Shown: positions 38,359 to 47,256, counted from the stretch's first letter. The stretch: 64,000 nt of DNA from Mogibacterium sp. (GCA_017510725.1 JAFWMD010000030.1:1-64000); one strand, 5' to 3'. Numbers and translations: made by a program. Notes: a model not told the origin generated them from the sequence alone.

Positions 38359-39498
38359 TTGAAAGAAAATTTAACGATCAAAGAGGTAAAGACTAAGGCG
38401 GAGAGGAGAGTCTTCGTAGACTTTCCGAACCGCCTTTATCGTGACCATGAAAATTTTGTACCGGCATTCTATGGAGATGATATAGATGACTGGGATGAAA
38501 AGAAGAATCCTGCGTTTGAGTATTGCGAGGCAAAGTCCTGGCTTGCTTACAGGGATGGAGAGGTAGTCGGCCGTATAGGCGCTATCCTGAGCCACGCTTC
38601 CAACGAGAAGTGGGGCACTAAACGCATGCGCTTTTCACAGGTGGATTTCATAGATGACAGAGATGTATCCAGGGCTCTGTTCGATGAAGTGGAAAACTGG
38701 GCGAGAGAAAAGGGCATGAATGAAGTGCACGGACCGCTCGGCTTCTGCGACCTGGACAGGGAAGGCATGCTGGTAGAAGGCTTTGATAAGCGCAGCATGT
38801 TCTACACTTATTACAATGATCCGTACTACATCGATCATCTCGAAGCTCTCGGGTATGTCAAGGATACCGACTGGATCGAGCATCTGATACCGCTCAACGG
38901 CTGGGACGATCCGAATTATAAAAGGCTCAAGAGGATCTCGGATGCCATGCTCAAGAGGACGGGCTTTCACAAGGTAGAGGTAAAGCACAAAGCACAGTAC
39001 AAGCCTTATATCAAACAGGTCTTTGAACTTGTCAATGTAGCTTACGCACATCTTTATGGTGTTGTGGAACTGAACGAGAAGCAGATAAAGAAGTACACTA
39101 ACAAATTCCTCCCGCTTGTAGATCCTGACTTTGTATGCCTGATAGTAGATGATAACGATAAGCTCATGGGATTCGGAGTAGGAGCTCCGTCAACGGCTGA
39201 TGCAATGCGCAAATGCGGCGGACATCTCATGCCGCTCGGATGGATCGGACTCCTTAAGGCCCTCATGCAGAAGAAAGACACGCTCGACCTTCTGCTGATA
39301 GCGGTAAGGCCTGAGTATCAGAAGACAGGGCTCAACGGAGTTATCATGGAGCACCTGTTTGCGGGATGCAACAAAAACGGCATTCGCAAAGCCGAGACAG
39401 GGCCTCAGCTTGAGTGGAATACAAACGTGCATCACCAGTGGAAGATGTTCAACATAGAGCCACACAAGCGCAGACGCTGTTTCGTAAAGCATTTATAG
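38359..39498 (+). CDS. GNAT-fold N-acetyltransferase-like protein
   Basis: 379 residues from TTG 38359, with ACGGAG at 38346-38351; no better ATG fits. Two GNAT-like halves are suggested: KSWLAYRDGEVVGRIGAILS near 54-73 and LIVDDNDKLMGFGVGAPS near 254-271, the second with LLLIAVRPEYQKTGLNGVIMEHLF near 313-336, an acetyl-CoA-binding type loop. It resembles YghO-type acyltransferases found in many bacteria, whose substrate is not established. It lies 19 nt after pfp and ends at a strong terminator. Confidence 0.65.
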   Translation: MKENLTIKEVKTKAERRVFVDFPNRLYRDHENFVPAFYGDDIDDWDEKKNPAFEYCEAKSWLAYRDGEVVGRIGAILSHASNEKWGTKRMRFSQVDFIDDRDVSRALFDEVENWAREKGMNEVHGPLGFCDLDREGMLVEGFDKRSMFYTYYNDPYYIDHLEALGYVKDTDWIEHLIPLNGWDDPNYKRLKRISDAMLKRTGFHKVEVKHKAQYKPYIKQVFELVNVAYAHLYGVVELNEKQIKKYTNKFLPLVDPDFVCLIVDDNDKLMGFGVGAPSTADAMRKCGGHLMPLGWIGLLKALMQKKDTLDLLLIAVRPEYQKTGLNGVIMEHLFAGCNKNGIRKAETGPQLEWNTNVHHQWKMFNIEPHKRRRCFVKHL

Positions 39499-39501
39499 GC
39501 A

Positions 39502-39534
39502 AACTAAGAGCCCGGTTTCCGGGCTCTTTTAGTT
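39502..39534. terminator. Bidirectional terminator
   Basis: AACTAAGAGCCCGG and CCGGGCTCTTTTAGTT pair around TTT between 39502 and 39534. Both strands read a stem followed by T-rich sequence, serving the GNAT gene and the converging ABC transporter gene. Confidence 0.85.
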
Positions 39535-41317
39535 ATATCGTGAGATTGTACATGTCTGCGTATATGCCGCCTTTTTTTAGAAGATCATCGTGAGAACCTT
39601 CTTCGACGATGCCGTCTTCCGTAAGCACCACGATGCGGTCAGCATTTTTTACAGTTGACAGTCTGTGTGCGATAGTGATGGTAGTGCGGCCTTTTGCCAG
39701 TTCTGACAGCGACTCCTGAACGTAGCGTTCGCTCTCATTGTCCAGGGATGAGGTCGCTTCATCGAGTATCAGGATAGGCGGGTTCTTTAAGAATACCCTG
39801 GCTATGCTTATGCGCTGTTTCTGACCTCCTGAGAGTCTTGCGCCCCGCTCGCCTACATAAGTGTCGTAACCTTCAGCCAGCTCATTGATGAATTCATCCG
39901 CTCCGGCGAGCTTTGCCGCTTCTATGATTTCTTCACGGCTTGCACCCGGTTTTCCATATTCGATGTTGCCTGCTACGGTGTCAGAGAAGAGATACACATC
40001 CTGCTGCATCATGCCGATTTTAGTACGCAGTGAGCGCACTTTGTAGTCGCGGATATCCCTGCCATCAACGAGTACTGCGCCGCTGCTGACATCGTAGAAA
40101 CGAGGGATCAGATTGCAGAAGGTAGTTTTGCCTGCGCCGCTTGGGCCGACTACTGCCACGTTTTCTCCGCTTGCGATACGGATGTTTATATGGCTGAGCA
40201 CCTGTGCTCCGGCAGGCGTGCTGTGTTCGGAGTCGCCTTTCCCTGCCTCATAAGAGAATGAGACATCACGGAATTCGATGTCTCCACGCACTTGTTCCGG
40301 CATGTCAATGGCTCCCGGAGAATCTTCTATCTCAATCTCGGTATCCATTATCTCGACGAATCGTTCGATGCCTGTTATGCCGCGCTGGAACTGCTCGGTG
40401 AATTCGACTACGCGCCGTACAGACTCAAGCAGGACCGCTACGTACATAAGATACGCAATGAAGTCGCCGGCGGTGATTAGCCCTCGTATGAGGGCAAGCG
40501 AACCGAAGAACACGATAGAGATGTACATCAGACCGTCGAAAAGGCGGGTGACACCCCTGAATCCTGCCATGTTCCTATAGCCTACCTTTTTTGTCGTCAG
40601 GAACCGTTCATTTCCTTCTTCAAAGCGCTTTTCTTCTACATCCTCGTTGGCAAATGACTTGGATACACGGATGCCAAGAAGACTGTCCTCAACATGAGAG
40701 TTGATCTCTCCGAGTTCTGAACGCTGCCATTTGAATGCATTACGCATTCTCACCCTGAACTTCATTGCACATACGAGCATGATAGGTATGAGCGCAAAGA
40801 GCAGCAGTGTCAGAGGCACGTTCACCTGTATCAGAACTGTGAAAGCCACAACGATCTTGACAGCTGCGATGAAGTATTCCTCAGGGCAATGGTGGGCGAA
40901 TTCGGTTATGTCAAACAGGTCGGTAGTGATACGCGATATCAGCTGACCTGTCTTGTTGCTGTTGTAGTATCCGTATGAGAGCTCCTGGAATTTCGCAAAG
41001 AGATCACGTCGCATATCCTTTTCGATCTGCGCGCCCATGATGTGGCCGCGGTTCTGCATGTAGTAATTGGCAGCCACGTCTATGATTCTGAGTACGATGT
41101 ACAGCAGGGTGATGCGGACAACCAGAGATGCTGTAAGGTCTGAAGGGGAGGCGGTCACCGTGTTTGTAATGAATCTTACTATCACAGGCAGCACAAGGTC
41201 GCATACGCTCGTGAGCGATGCGCAGAAAAGATCAAAAACAAGTATGTACCAGTATGGCTTAAAATACGGGTAGAATCTTTTTAGCAGGTATTTTGTCGGC
41301 ATCTGTTTCTGTTCCAT
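39533..41317 (-). CDS. ABC transporter, fused permease and ATPase (MsbA/MDR type)
   Basis: About 594 residues from ATG 41317. An N-terminal ABC membrane domain has six helices (about 25-310) and a C-terminal ATPase carries Walker A VGPSGAGKTT near 392, signature LSGGQKQRIS near 493, Walker B ILILDEATSS near 513 and IAHRLSTV. It is an exporter-type half-transporter that would work as a homodimer or heterodimer; the substrate (lipid, drug or peptide) is unknown. The minus-strand -10 TATAAT (41332-41327) lies only about 10 nt before ATG 41317, with no clear ribosome-binding site, so a very short leader is possible. It is divergent from yitT. Confidence 0.9.
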   Translation of the reverse strand: MEQKQMPTKYLLKRFYPYFKPYWYILVFDLFCASLTSVCDLVLPVIVRFITNTVTASPSDLTASLVVRITLLYIVLRIIDVAANYYMQNRGHIMGAQIEKDMRRDLFAKFQELSYGYYNSNKTGQLISRITTDLFDITEFAHHCPEEYFIAAVKIVVAFTVLIQVNVPLTLLLFALIPIMLVCAMKFRVRMRNAFKWQRSELGEINSHVEDSLLGIRVSKSFANEDVEEKRFEEGNERFLTTKKVGYRNMAGFRGVTRLFDGLMYISIVFFGSLALIRGLITAGDFIAYLMYVAVLLESVRRVVEFTEQFQRGITGIERFVEIMDTEIEIEDSPGAIDMPEQVRGDIEFRDVSFSYEAGKGDSEHSTPAGAQVLSHINIRIASGENVAVVGPSGAGKTTFCNLIPRFYDVSSGAVLVDGRDIRDYKVRSLRTKIGMMQQDVYLFSDTVAGNIEYGKPGASREEIIEAAKLAGADEFINELAEGYDTYVGERGARLSGGQKQRISIARVFLKNPPILILDEATSSLDNESERYVQESLSELAKGRTTITIAHRLSTVKNADRIVVLTEDGIVEEGSHDDLLKKGGIYADMYNLTI

Positions 41318-41341
41318 AATGAGGCAATTATACATTATTTG

Positions 41342-41386
41342 TTGAAGATTGATTCAGTTTCTAATAAAATTAATCAGTTAGAAACT
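41342..41386 (+). promoter_or_regulatory. yitT promoter with dyad operator
   Basis: TTGAAG (41342-41347), 17 bp, TAAAAT (41365-41370) form a promoter. A perfect 9-bp inverted repeat, AGTTTCTAA (41356-41364) and TTAGAAACT (41378-41386), spans the spacer, -10 and start. This arrangement suits repression. The same site lies about 25 bp from the -10 of the divergent ABC gene, so it could control both. Confidence 0.65.
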
Positions 41387-41408
41387 TTATTACCCGGAAG
41401 GCACAGAA

Positions 41409-42287
41409 ATGGAACTTAGCAGAAAGAAGATCGACCGCATTCTTATGACGGTGATCGGAAATGTACTATACGCCGGAGGCGTGAATCTTATGATAAACCC
41501 TATACATCTTTACAGTGGAGGGTTTACAGGAATCGCCCAGCTGATAAGACTGTTCCTTACCGGTTTTCTGCACATCCCTGAGATACCCGGCCTGGATTAC
41601 ATGGGAATCATCTATTTTGCCATAAACATCCCGTTGTTTTTCATGGCTTACAGGGTGATGGGCCGCAAGTTCTGCATCACCACGCTCATTTCAATCGCCA
41701 TGGCTTCAGCCTTTCTTGCCATAATTCCCGTACCGGCGGTTCCTATAGTTGAGGATCGCATTCTGGCGTCGGTCGTCGGAGGCCTCGGAAGCGGAGTCGG
41801 AGCAGGACTGGTGCTGAGAGCAGGGAGCTCACAGGGCGGTCAGGATGTCATAGGAGTATGTCTTGCGAAGACACACCCGAATTTCAAGGTGGGCACGATT
41901 GGCATAATCATAAGCATCTGCATCTATGCTATATGTCTCTTCATATATGACATACCTACAGTGCTGTACTCCATCATATTTGCAGTCATAACGGGCCTTG
42001 GCATCGACAGAGTGCACGTGCAGAACATAAAGCAGGAATGCATGATCTTCACCAAAAAACCGGGGCTTTCAGATGCAATACTGCACGATCTCAACAGAGG
42101 CGTAACGGTATGGGAAGGCGAAGGAGCATACACAGGAGAGGACACACACGTACTGGTGACTGTCATCAGCAAATACGAGGAGCCTCACCTGAGAGAGCTC
42201 ATCGCAAAGCATGATGAAAATGCCTTCATGATAATCAGCGATAACATCAGAGTCGTAGGACTCTTTCAGAAGAGATTCACGGAGTGA
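41409..42287 (+). CDS. YitT family membrane protein (DUF161/DUF2179)
   Basis: 292 residues. About five to six hydrophobic helices (15-205) include the family motif NLMINPIHLYSGGFTGIAQLI, and GGLGSGVGAGLVLRAGSSQGGQDVIG near 121-146. The soluble C-terminal DUF2179 domain (about 215-290; VTVWEGEGAYTGEDTHVLVTVISKYE) is complete. YitT proteins are widespread in Firmicutes with no firm function. GGAAGG precedes ATG 41409. A regulated promoter and the divergent ABC exporter suggest co-control, by an unseen regulator. Confidence 0.85.
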   Translation: MELSRKKIDRILMTVIGNVLYAGGVNLMINPIHLYSGGFTGIAQLIRLFLTGFLHIPEIPGLDYMGIIYFAINIPLFFMAYRVMGRKFCITTLISIAMASAFLAIIPVPAVPIVEDRILASVVGGLGSGVGAGLVLRAGSSQGGQDVIGVCLAKTHPNFKVGTIGIIISICIYAICLFIYDIPTVLYSIIFAVITGLGIDRVHVQNIKQECMIFTKKPGLSDAILHDLNRGVTVWEGEGAYTGEDTHVLVTVISKYEEPHLRELIAKHDENAFMIISDNIRVVGLFQKRFTE

Positions 42288-42299
42288 TAAAATACACAA

Positions 42300-42497
42300 A
42301 TGTTCATCTTTAAGATTTTACTGATAATACTGATAGCACTGCCGGTCATCGCGCTTGCGTCATACTTCTATTCACAGATGCTCAGCTTTATCAAGACTAA
42401 AAACGCGATCGAGGACGAAGCAATCAGACAGAGCGCTGAAGAATCGAAAACCGCGCAGAAAGGCAAAAAGAGCAAAGAGAAGGAGAAGAAGAAATGA
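42300..42497 (+). CDS. Small membrane protein, 65 aa, with lysine-rich tail
   Basis: 65 codons. One hydrophobic helix (about 2-24; FIFKILLIILIALPVIALASYF) is followed by a charged tail ending KKSKEKEKKK. The stop overlaps the tmk start (ATGA at 42494-42497), a mark of translational coupling, so it is likely a real gene. It starts 12 nt after yitT. No family is recognised. The lysine tail would face the cytoplasm if the N-terminus is outside. Confidence 0.6.
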   Translation: MFIFKILLIILIALPVIALASYFYSQMLSFIKTKNAIEDEAIRQSAEESKTAQKGKKSKEKEKKK

Positions 42498-43123
42498 GGG
42501 GCTTGTTTATTACGCTTGAGGGCGGCGATGGCTCCGGCAAATCGACACAGATAAGAAACATTGAAAGGTTCTTTGCTGATAAGGGCCTGCTTGTGCTGCA
42601 CACGAGGGAACCTGGTGGACCGCGTATAAGCGAGAAGCTCAGGGAGATCCTGCTGGATACTGAAAACACAGATATGGACGCAGTGACTGAGATGTTCATT
42701 TACGCTGCTTCCAGGGCGCAGCATGTGAGAGAAACGGTGATCCCGGCTCTGGAGCGGGGAGAGGTAGTTATCTGCGACCGCTTCGTCGACTCTTCGATTG
42801 CTTATCAGGCATACGGAAGACGCCTTGGCGACATGGTGGCAGAAGTAAATAAATATGCCACGGGTGGTCTCAGTCCGGATCTCACTATCTGGCTCGACAT
42901 AGACCCTGAGACGGGCAAGGCCAGAGCTTCGGGTGACAAGGGGCCGGACAGGCTCGATCTCGAATCATCGGATTTCCATGAAAGAGTCCGTGAAGGCTAC
43001 AAGGCTATCTCGGAGAACGAGCCGGAGAGATTCAAAAGGATAGATGCTACCGGTTCCATTGATGAGATAAAGGAAAAAATCTACAGCTGCCTGGAGGAGC
43101 TCTGCGGGGAAAGATGCATCTGA
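42494..43123 (+). CDS. tmk: Thymidylate kinase
   Basis: 209 residues, the usual size. P-loop EGGDGSGKST at 9-18; HTREPGGPRISEKLREILLD with the DRX-like lid region; CDRFVDSSIAYQAYGR near 93-108. It phosphorylates dTMP to dTDP. It opens the conserved Firmicutes series tmk-holB-ricT-trmN and overlaps holB by 10 nt. Confidence 0.95.
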   Translation: MRGLFITLEGGDGSGKSTQIRNIERFFADKGLLVLHTREPGGPRISEKLREILLDTENTDMDAVTEMFIYAASRAQHVRETVIPALERGEVVICDRFVDSSIAYQAYGRRLGDMVAEVNKYATGGLSPDLTIWLDIDPETGKARASGDKGPDRLDLESSDFHERVREGYKAISENEPERFKRIDATGSIDEIKEKIYSCLEELCGERCI

Positions 43124-43905
43124 ATGCCATTATCAAAAGCATCGCAGGCGGAGCAAGCTCTGCTCACGCGTACATAGTGGAAGGCAAGGCCGGCAGCGGA
43201 AGAGAAGACTTCATAAGAAGGCTGGCCATGGGCCTTGAATGCAGCTGCGGAGATGTTTCGGCGAGGCCGTGCGGCAGCTGTGATGCGTGCAGGCAGGTCG
43301 CGGCAGGTTCATCCATGGATATAGTCCGCATGCAGATGAGCGGAAAGAACGGTTACAAAACGGAAGATGCCAATGCTTTCAGTAGCAGGCTCGACATGGG
43401 CGCCTATGGAAGATACCTGATCGGTATTATTGATGATGCCGACAGCATGAGCGAGACAGTGCAGAACAAGTTGCTCAAGACTCTCGAGGAACCGCGTCCC
43501 GATGTCATTTTGCTGCTCGGGACATCCAATCCGGACCACCTTCTTAGCACGGTAAGGTCGAGATGCAGCAGCATAAGGATGCAGACAGTTCAGGACGATT
43601 CTTCCGACGGAGATGAAAGCGAAAAGGCAGTAGCTTTAAAGGCAGCAGCGGAGATGCTTGGCGGTGAAGGAGCCTTCTGCGAATTCAGGGAAGCCATCGA
43701 AAAGTGTGTAAAAACACGCGGTGATGCGCTTCTGCTTATAGATCATGCGGAAGATATGTTCCGCGAACGCATGCTGTCAGGAGACGTGCCGTCAGCAATG
43801 GCAGACAGGCTTGAACTGTGTGAAAAGGCACGTACTGACATCGAAAGGGACATGGACAGAAACAAAGCTCTTAAGAGACTTCGCCTGGAGCTCACGGGGC
43901 ATTGA
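43114..43905 (+). CDS. holB: DNA polymerase III delta' subunit-like protein
   Basis: 263 residues with an AAA+ clamp-loader fold. The P-loop position reads VEGKAGSGREDF and is degenerate (GKAGSGR), as in non-ATP-binding delta' proteins. A zinc-binding set is visible (CSCGD, CGSCDAC). IIDDADSMSETVQNKLLKTLEEP near 107-128 and TVRSRCSSIRM near 147 are typical. It forms part of the clamp loader with delta and tau. Position between tmk and ricT supports the call. Confidence 0.88.
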   Translation: MHLNAIIKSIAGGASSAHAYIVEGKAGSGREDFIRRLAMGLECSCGDVSARPCGSCDACRQVAAGSSMDIVRMQMSGKNGYKTEDANAFSSRLDMGAYGRYLIGIIDDADSMSETVQNKLLKTLEEPRPDVILLLGTSNPDHLLSTVRSRCSSIRMQTVQDDSSDGDESEKAVALKAAAEMLGGEGAFCEFREAIEKCVKTRGDALLLIDHAEDMFRERMLSGDVPSAMADRLELCEKARTDIERDMDRNKALKRLRLELTGH

Positions 43906-43922
43906 CAGGGAGGATATTCAGA

Positions 43923-44864
43923 ATGGTTGAAATAGTCGGAGTCGGATTTGTGAAGACCGGCAAAACATATTACTTTGACCCGGTAGGGAAAAGCTATGAA
44001 CTCGGAGACATGGTCATTGTTGAAACGGCAAGAGGCATGGAACTCGGTCATATTCTCATTGCAAACAGAGAGATCGATGAATCCGAGCTTGTTGCTGAAC
44101 TGAAGCCTGTAGAGCGCAAGGCAACGGATGCTGATCTCAAAAAATACCATGAGAATCTCGCGAAGAGAGAGGATGCTCTTAAGGTCTGCGCAGAAAAGAT
44201 AGAGAAGCACGGACTCGAGATGAAGCTCATCGATGTAGAGTTCATGATCGACGGTTCAAAAATAGTGTTCTACTTCTCAGCAGACGGCAGAGTCGATTTC
44301 AGGGAGCTGGCTAAGGACCTCGCCGGACACTTCAAAAACAGAATAGAACTCAGACAGATCGGTGTAAGGGACGAAGCGAGGATACTCGGCGGCATTGGCA
44401 TCTGCGGAAGACCTCTTTGCTGCAGCAAGTGGCTTTCGGATTTCCACCCGGTATCGATCAAGATGGCAAAGCAACAGAATCTCTCGCTCAACCCGTCGAA
44501 GATCTCCGGTACCTGCGGAAGACTCATGTGCTGCCTCAATTTTGAGGATAAGACTTACAAGGAACTCCGCAAGGGCATGCCGAAAGACAACGAGAGAGTC
44601 GAGACGCCTGACGGACTGGCAAAAGTAGTCAACGTAGATTACTTCAATGGAAAGGTAAATACGCGTGCCATCGAAAAGGATCCTGAGACCGGTGAAGAAG
44701 TCTTCTCACAGGAGATCCATTCCTTCAGGAAAGAAGAGATAAAGAGGATCGGAAAGAATGCAGGAAAAGACCGCACGGAAGATCTGCCGCTCGAGGTCAT
44801 GTTCGATTCTGAGGTCGATGATGAAGAGATACGCGAGCTCGAGGAGCTCATGAGAGAGTTCTGA
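43923..44864 (+). CDS. ricT: PSP1-domain protein RicT (YaaT)
   Basis: 313 residues from ATG 43923, with AGGGAGG at 43911-43917; the longer frame starts in the holB stop. The PSP1 domain has Cys-rich motifs ICGRPLCCSKWL and TCGRLMCCLNF, typical of RicT/YaaT. In Bacillus RicT works with RicA and RicF in the Y-complex, which carries Fe-S clusters and guides RNase Y cleavage and development. An acidic tail (DSEVDDEEIRELEELMREF) ends the protein. It overlaps trmN by one base. Confidence 0.9.
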   Translation: MVEIVGVGFVKTGKTYYFDPVGKSYELGDMVIVETARGMELGHILIANREIDESELVAELKPVERKATDADLKKYHENLAKREDALKVCAEKIEKHGLEMKLIDVEFMIDGSKIVFYFSADGRVDFRELAKDLAGHFKNRIELRQIGVRDEARILGGIGICGRPLCCSKWLSDFHPVSIKMAKQQNLSLNPSKISGTCGRLMCCLNFEDKTYKELRKGMPKDNERVETPDGLAKVVNVDYFNGKVNTRAIEKDPETGEEVFSQEIHSFRKEEIKRIGKNAGKDRTEDLPLEVMFDSEVDDEEIRELEELMREF

Positions 44865-45610
44865 TGGAGAGGACAGACGACACCGGATTCGGAGGCATCC
44901 AAGTGATCCAGAACAAAGGCTCAGGATACGGCGTAGATGCTGTGCTTCTTGCTGCATTTGCAGCAGGCGAGACAGGTGCAAAAGGACTCCCTGCCAGACC
45001 GGCAAAGCCTCTCAGGATAGCCGACCTCGGCACCGGATGCGGAGTGGCAGCATTCATCCTTCATCACAAACTCGGCGGAGCTGTCATGACCGGTTATGAC
45101 ATAAACCCGAACGCCATTGACAGAGCGGAGAGGGCATGCCTTATGAATGGCCTTTCCGGTGATATTGATTTCGTCTGTACCGACATAAAGGCTATAGAAG
45201 CATCAGCTGCTTTCGATGCGGTTATCACCAATCCACCGTACTTCAGGAGAACGCCTGATGAGCCGGGCGCAGCCGATCCCGATGAAAGATATGTAGCCAG
45301 GCATGAGACTACTGCAGACATCTCTGACTTCGCAGCTGTATCATCCGGATTGCTCAGAGCGGGAGGCCACCTGTATATGGTCCACAGGCCTGACAGACTG
45401 GCAGACATAATCACTGAAATGAGAGCTGCCGGCATTGAACCTAAAGAATTGCAATTCGTGGTGCCGAAAGAAGGCAGGGCAGCTAATATAGTGCTCATAC
45501 ACAGTGTAAAGGGAGCGGGAGCAGAACTGCGAATGCTGCCGCAGATAGCTGTACATACAGCTGAAGGCGGTTATACTGAGGATATACTCAGAATATATGA
45601 GAGAATATAA
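44864..45610 (+). CDS. trmN6: tRNA1(Val) (adenine-N6)-methyltransferase family
   Basis: 248 residues. AdoMet-binding motif IADLGTGCGVAAFIL near 48-62 and catalytic NPPYFRR near 123-129 mark an N6-adenine methyltransferase of the TrmN6/YabB type. It probably modifies A37 of tRNA. It follows ricT with an ATGA-type overlap; in many Firmicutes rsmI comes next but is absent here, where a terminator follows. Confidence 0.85.
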   Translation: MERTDDTGFGGIQVIQNKGSGYGVDAVLLAAFAAGETGAKGLPARPAKPLRIADLGTGCGVAAFILHHKLGGAVMTGYDINPNAIDRAERACLMNGLSGDIDFVCTDIKAIEASAAFDAVITNPPYFRRTPDEPGAADPDERYVARHETTADISDFAAVSSGLLRAGGHLYMVHRPDRLADIITEMRAAGIEPKELQFVVPKEGRAANIVLIHSVKGAGAELRMLPQIAVHTAEGGYTEDILRIYERI

Positions 45611-45660
45611 GCCCGCAGCGGAGTTCGCACGCAAAGCCGGAAACCAAAGCGGGCTTTTTT
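45609..45660 (+). terminator. Intrinsic terminator of the tmk-trmN operon
   Basis: AAGCCCGC (45609-45616) pairs with GCGGGCTT (45649-45656), followed by TTTT. The 32-nt loop is long and can form its own small hairpins. Confidence 0.7.
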
Positions 45661-45693
45661 GTGTCCTTTTTTGCGTTGCAGGAGGCGCTTTGC

Positions 45694-45722
45694 TTGAATA
45701 GAGAGACGCTTCAATATATAAT
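45694..45722 (+). promoter_or_regulatory. Promoter upstream of the H1-like membrane protein operon
   Basis: TTGAAT (45694-45699), 17 bp, TATAAT (45717-45722). It should drive the next two membrane-protein genes and perhaps murA. Confidence 0.7.
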
Positions 45723-45783
45723 ATTCTCAATAAGTGCGGGCATTTTCGGATGGCTTGTAATGTAAGAGAGAAGGAGAATGCAT

Positions 45784-46071
45784 ATGATTTCAGTAAGTGT
45801 GAAAGGCGTTCTGATCGGAGTGCTGCTGATCGCTTTGATCGTTCTGGTCGTCTTCCTGATCGTGATGGTCTCAAACCTCACTGACACGATCAAAAAGGCT
45901 AATGCCATAATCGATGGAAGCACCAGCGCTGCAGCAAGTGCAAAGGAAAAGATCGACAACGCTTCAAACGCTGTAAAGGGCAGTGTTTCAAAGGTCACGG
46001 GTGTTGCATCCGGCGTGGTATCTACAGGGACCCAGATTGCCGGTAAGGTGATCGATAAGGTCGTCAAGTAG
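45784..46071 (+). CDS. Small membrane-anchored hypothetical protein, 95 aa
   Basis: 95 codons from ATG 45784, with GAAGGAG at about 45769-45775; an ATG at 45778 is too near this site. One N-terminal membrane helix (about 9-31; VLIGVLLIALIVLVVFLIVMV) leads to a predicted helical tail rich in Ala, Ser, Lys and Asn. The shape recalls DUF948-like proteins but no clear family is identified. The next gene has a similar N-terminus (helix, then helical coil), so the two may be a pair. Confidence 0.65.
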   Translation: MISVSVKGVLIGVLLIALIVLVVFLIVMVSNLTDTIKKANAIIDGSTSAAASAKEKIDNASNAVKGSVSKVTGVASGVVSTGTQIAGKVIDKVVK

Positions 46072-46089
46072 GGAATAAGGAGAATCGAA

Positions 46090-47256
46090 ATGACTATCAA
46101 TCAGATAATTGCATTCTGCCTTGTAGCCGTACTTATAGGATTCCTTGTTGTTCTTGCAATTATGGCTAAACATGCAGTAGAACTGCTCAAGAAGACAAAG
46201 ACTCTTGCCGACAAGAGCAACGAAGCCGTAGATGATGTCAAGGGCAGGTTTGACAGGCTCAGCGATGACGCTCTCGGAGCAGTCAGTGCGGTAGCTGCGG
46301 ATACATCCGGCGCAGTCAGGGCGCTTACTATCGCGGGAGCCGGGTTTGCAGCTCTTGGGTTCATAAAGACCCTGCTCAGGATGTTTACAGGAACGGGCAT
46401 CTTCTCTGCCATGTCGACAGCAAGAGAACGCAAAAAAGCTAAAAAAGAGATCAAGCTTTCCAAGCAGACCATAAAGGAGCTTAATAAACAGTCTGAGCTC
46501 GAGAAAAAGGCACGCAAAAAGGCAGCAAAAAAAACTAAGAAGTATCAGAAGCAGGATGCCAAAGCGGCGGCAAAGGCTTTAAAGAAAGATTCAAAAAAAG
46601 CTAAGAAAACCGCAAAGGCAGAAGCTGCAGCATCAAAGAAAAAGGCAAAATTCGATAAGAAGGAAGCCGCCGCAGCAGCTAAGGCGGCTGCCGCTACAGC
46701 TGCTTTGATGATGAAAAAAGAAAAGGCTGAAAAAAAGAAAGCTCTTAAGGCAGCCGCAGCTGCAGCCGCTGTAAGCGCAAAGATCGCTAAGACAGAGAAG
46801 AAGGCTGCAGACAAGGCAGCAAAAATCGAGAAAGCAGTGGCAGCAAAGGCTCTCAAAACTGAAAAAGCAATTGCTCTCAAAGCAGCAAAGGCTGAGAAGC
46901 AGGCAGTGAAAACTGCAGCTAAGGCCGAGAAGAGCGCAGCTCTGCTTGCAGCAAAACTCGATAAGAAGGCCATGAAGGCAAACGCCAAAAAGGCTGAGAA
47001 GGCAGTAAAGAAAGCCGGCCTGAAGGCAGAGAAAAAGTTCCGCAAGGCTGTAAAGCCTATTAAGAAGGAACAGAAGAAGCTGAAGCTGGCAAAGACAGGT
47101 GCAAAAATCGCTGCTGTTGCTGTTAAGACTGAGGCCAAGGTTATTTCAAAGGCTGCAAAAGGGGCCGGAAGACTGATAAAAAAGGCTCATGCAAAGCATG
47201 CCGACAAAAGAGCCGCTAAGAAAGCGGACAAAAAAGCTGCAGATGCAGCATCATAA
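46090..47256 (+). CDS. Membrane-anchored protein with a long Lys/Ala-rich, histone-H1-like tail
   Basis: 388 residues. An N-terminal membrane helix (about 5-26; IIAFCLVAVLIGFLVVLAIM) is followed by a coil (28-70), a second mildly hydrophobic stretch (about 85-105), and from about 115 to the end an extremely Lys- and Ala-rich region with some Glu, resembling bacterial H1-like or TolA-type tails (AKKTKKYQKQDAKAAAKAL and many KA repeats). Low complexity makes homology calls unreliable. Known H1-like bacterial tails bind DNA or RNA; a helical TolA-like spacer is the alternative. It sits between a small membrane protein and murA, with no terminator to murA. GGAG at 46079-46082 precedes the ATG. 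Confidence 0.7.
   Translation: MTINQIIAFCLVAVLIGFLVVLAIMAKHAVELLKKTKTLADKSNEAVDDVKGRFDRLSDDALGAVSAVAADTSGAVRALTIAGAGFAALGFIKTLLRMFTGTGIFSAMSTARERKKAKKEIKLSKQTIKELNKQSELEKKARKKAAKKTKKYQKQDAKAAAKALKKDSKKAKKTAKAEAAASKKKAKFDKKEAAAAAKAAAATAALMMKKEKAEKKKALKAAAAAAAVSAKIAKTEKKAADKAAKIEKAVAAKALKTEKAIALKAAKAEKQAVKTAAKAEKSAALLAAKLDKKAMKANAKKAEKAVKKAGLKAEKKFRKAVKPIKKEQKKLKLAKTGAKIAAVAVKTEAKVISKAAKGAGRLIKKAHAKHADKRAAKKADKKAADAAS

Noticed and set aside
46545-47138. Minus-strand Phe/Ala-rich frame opposite the Lys/Ala protein
   Set aside because: It is the reverse of the low-complexity Lys/Ala codons and has no independent support.
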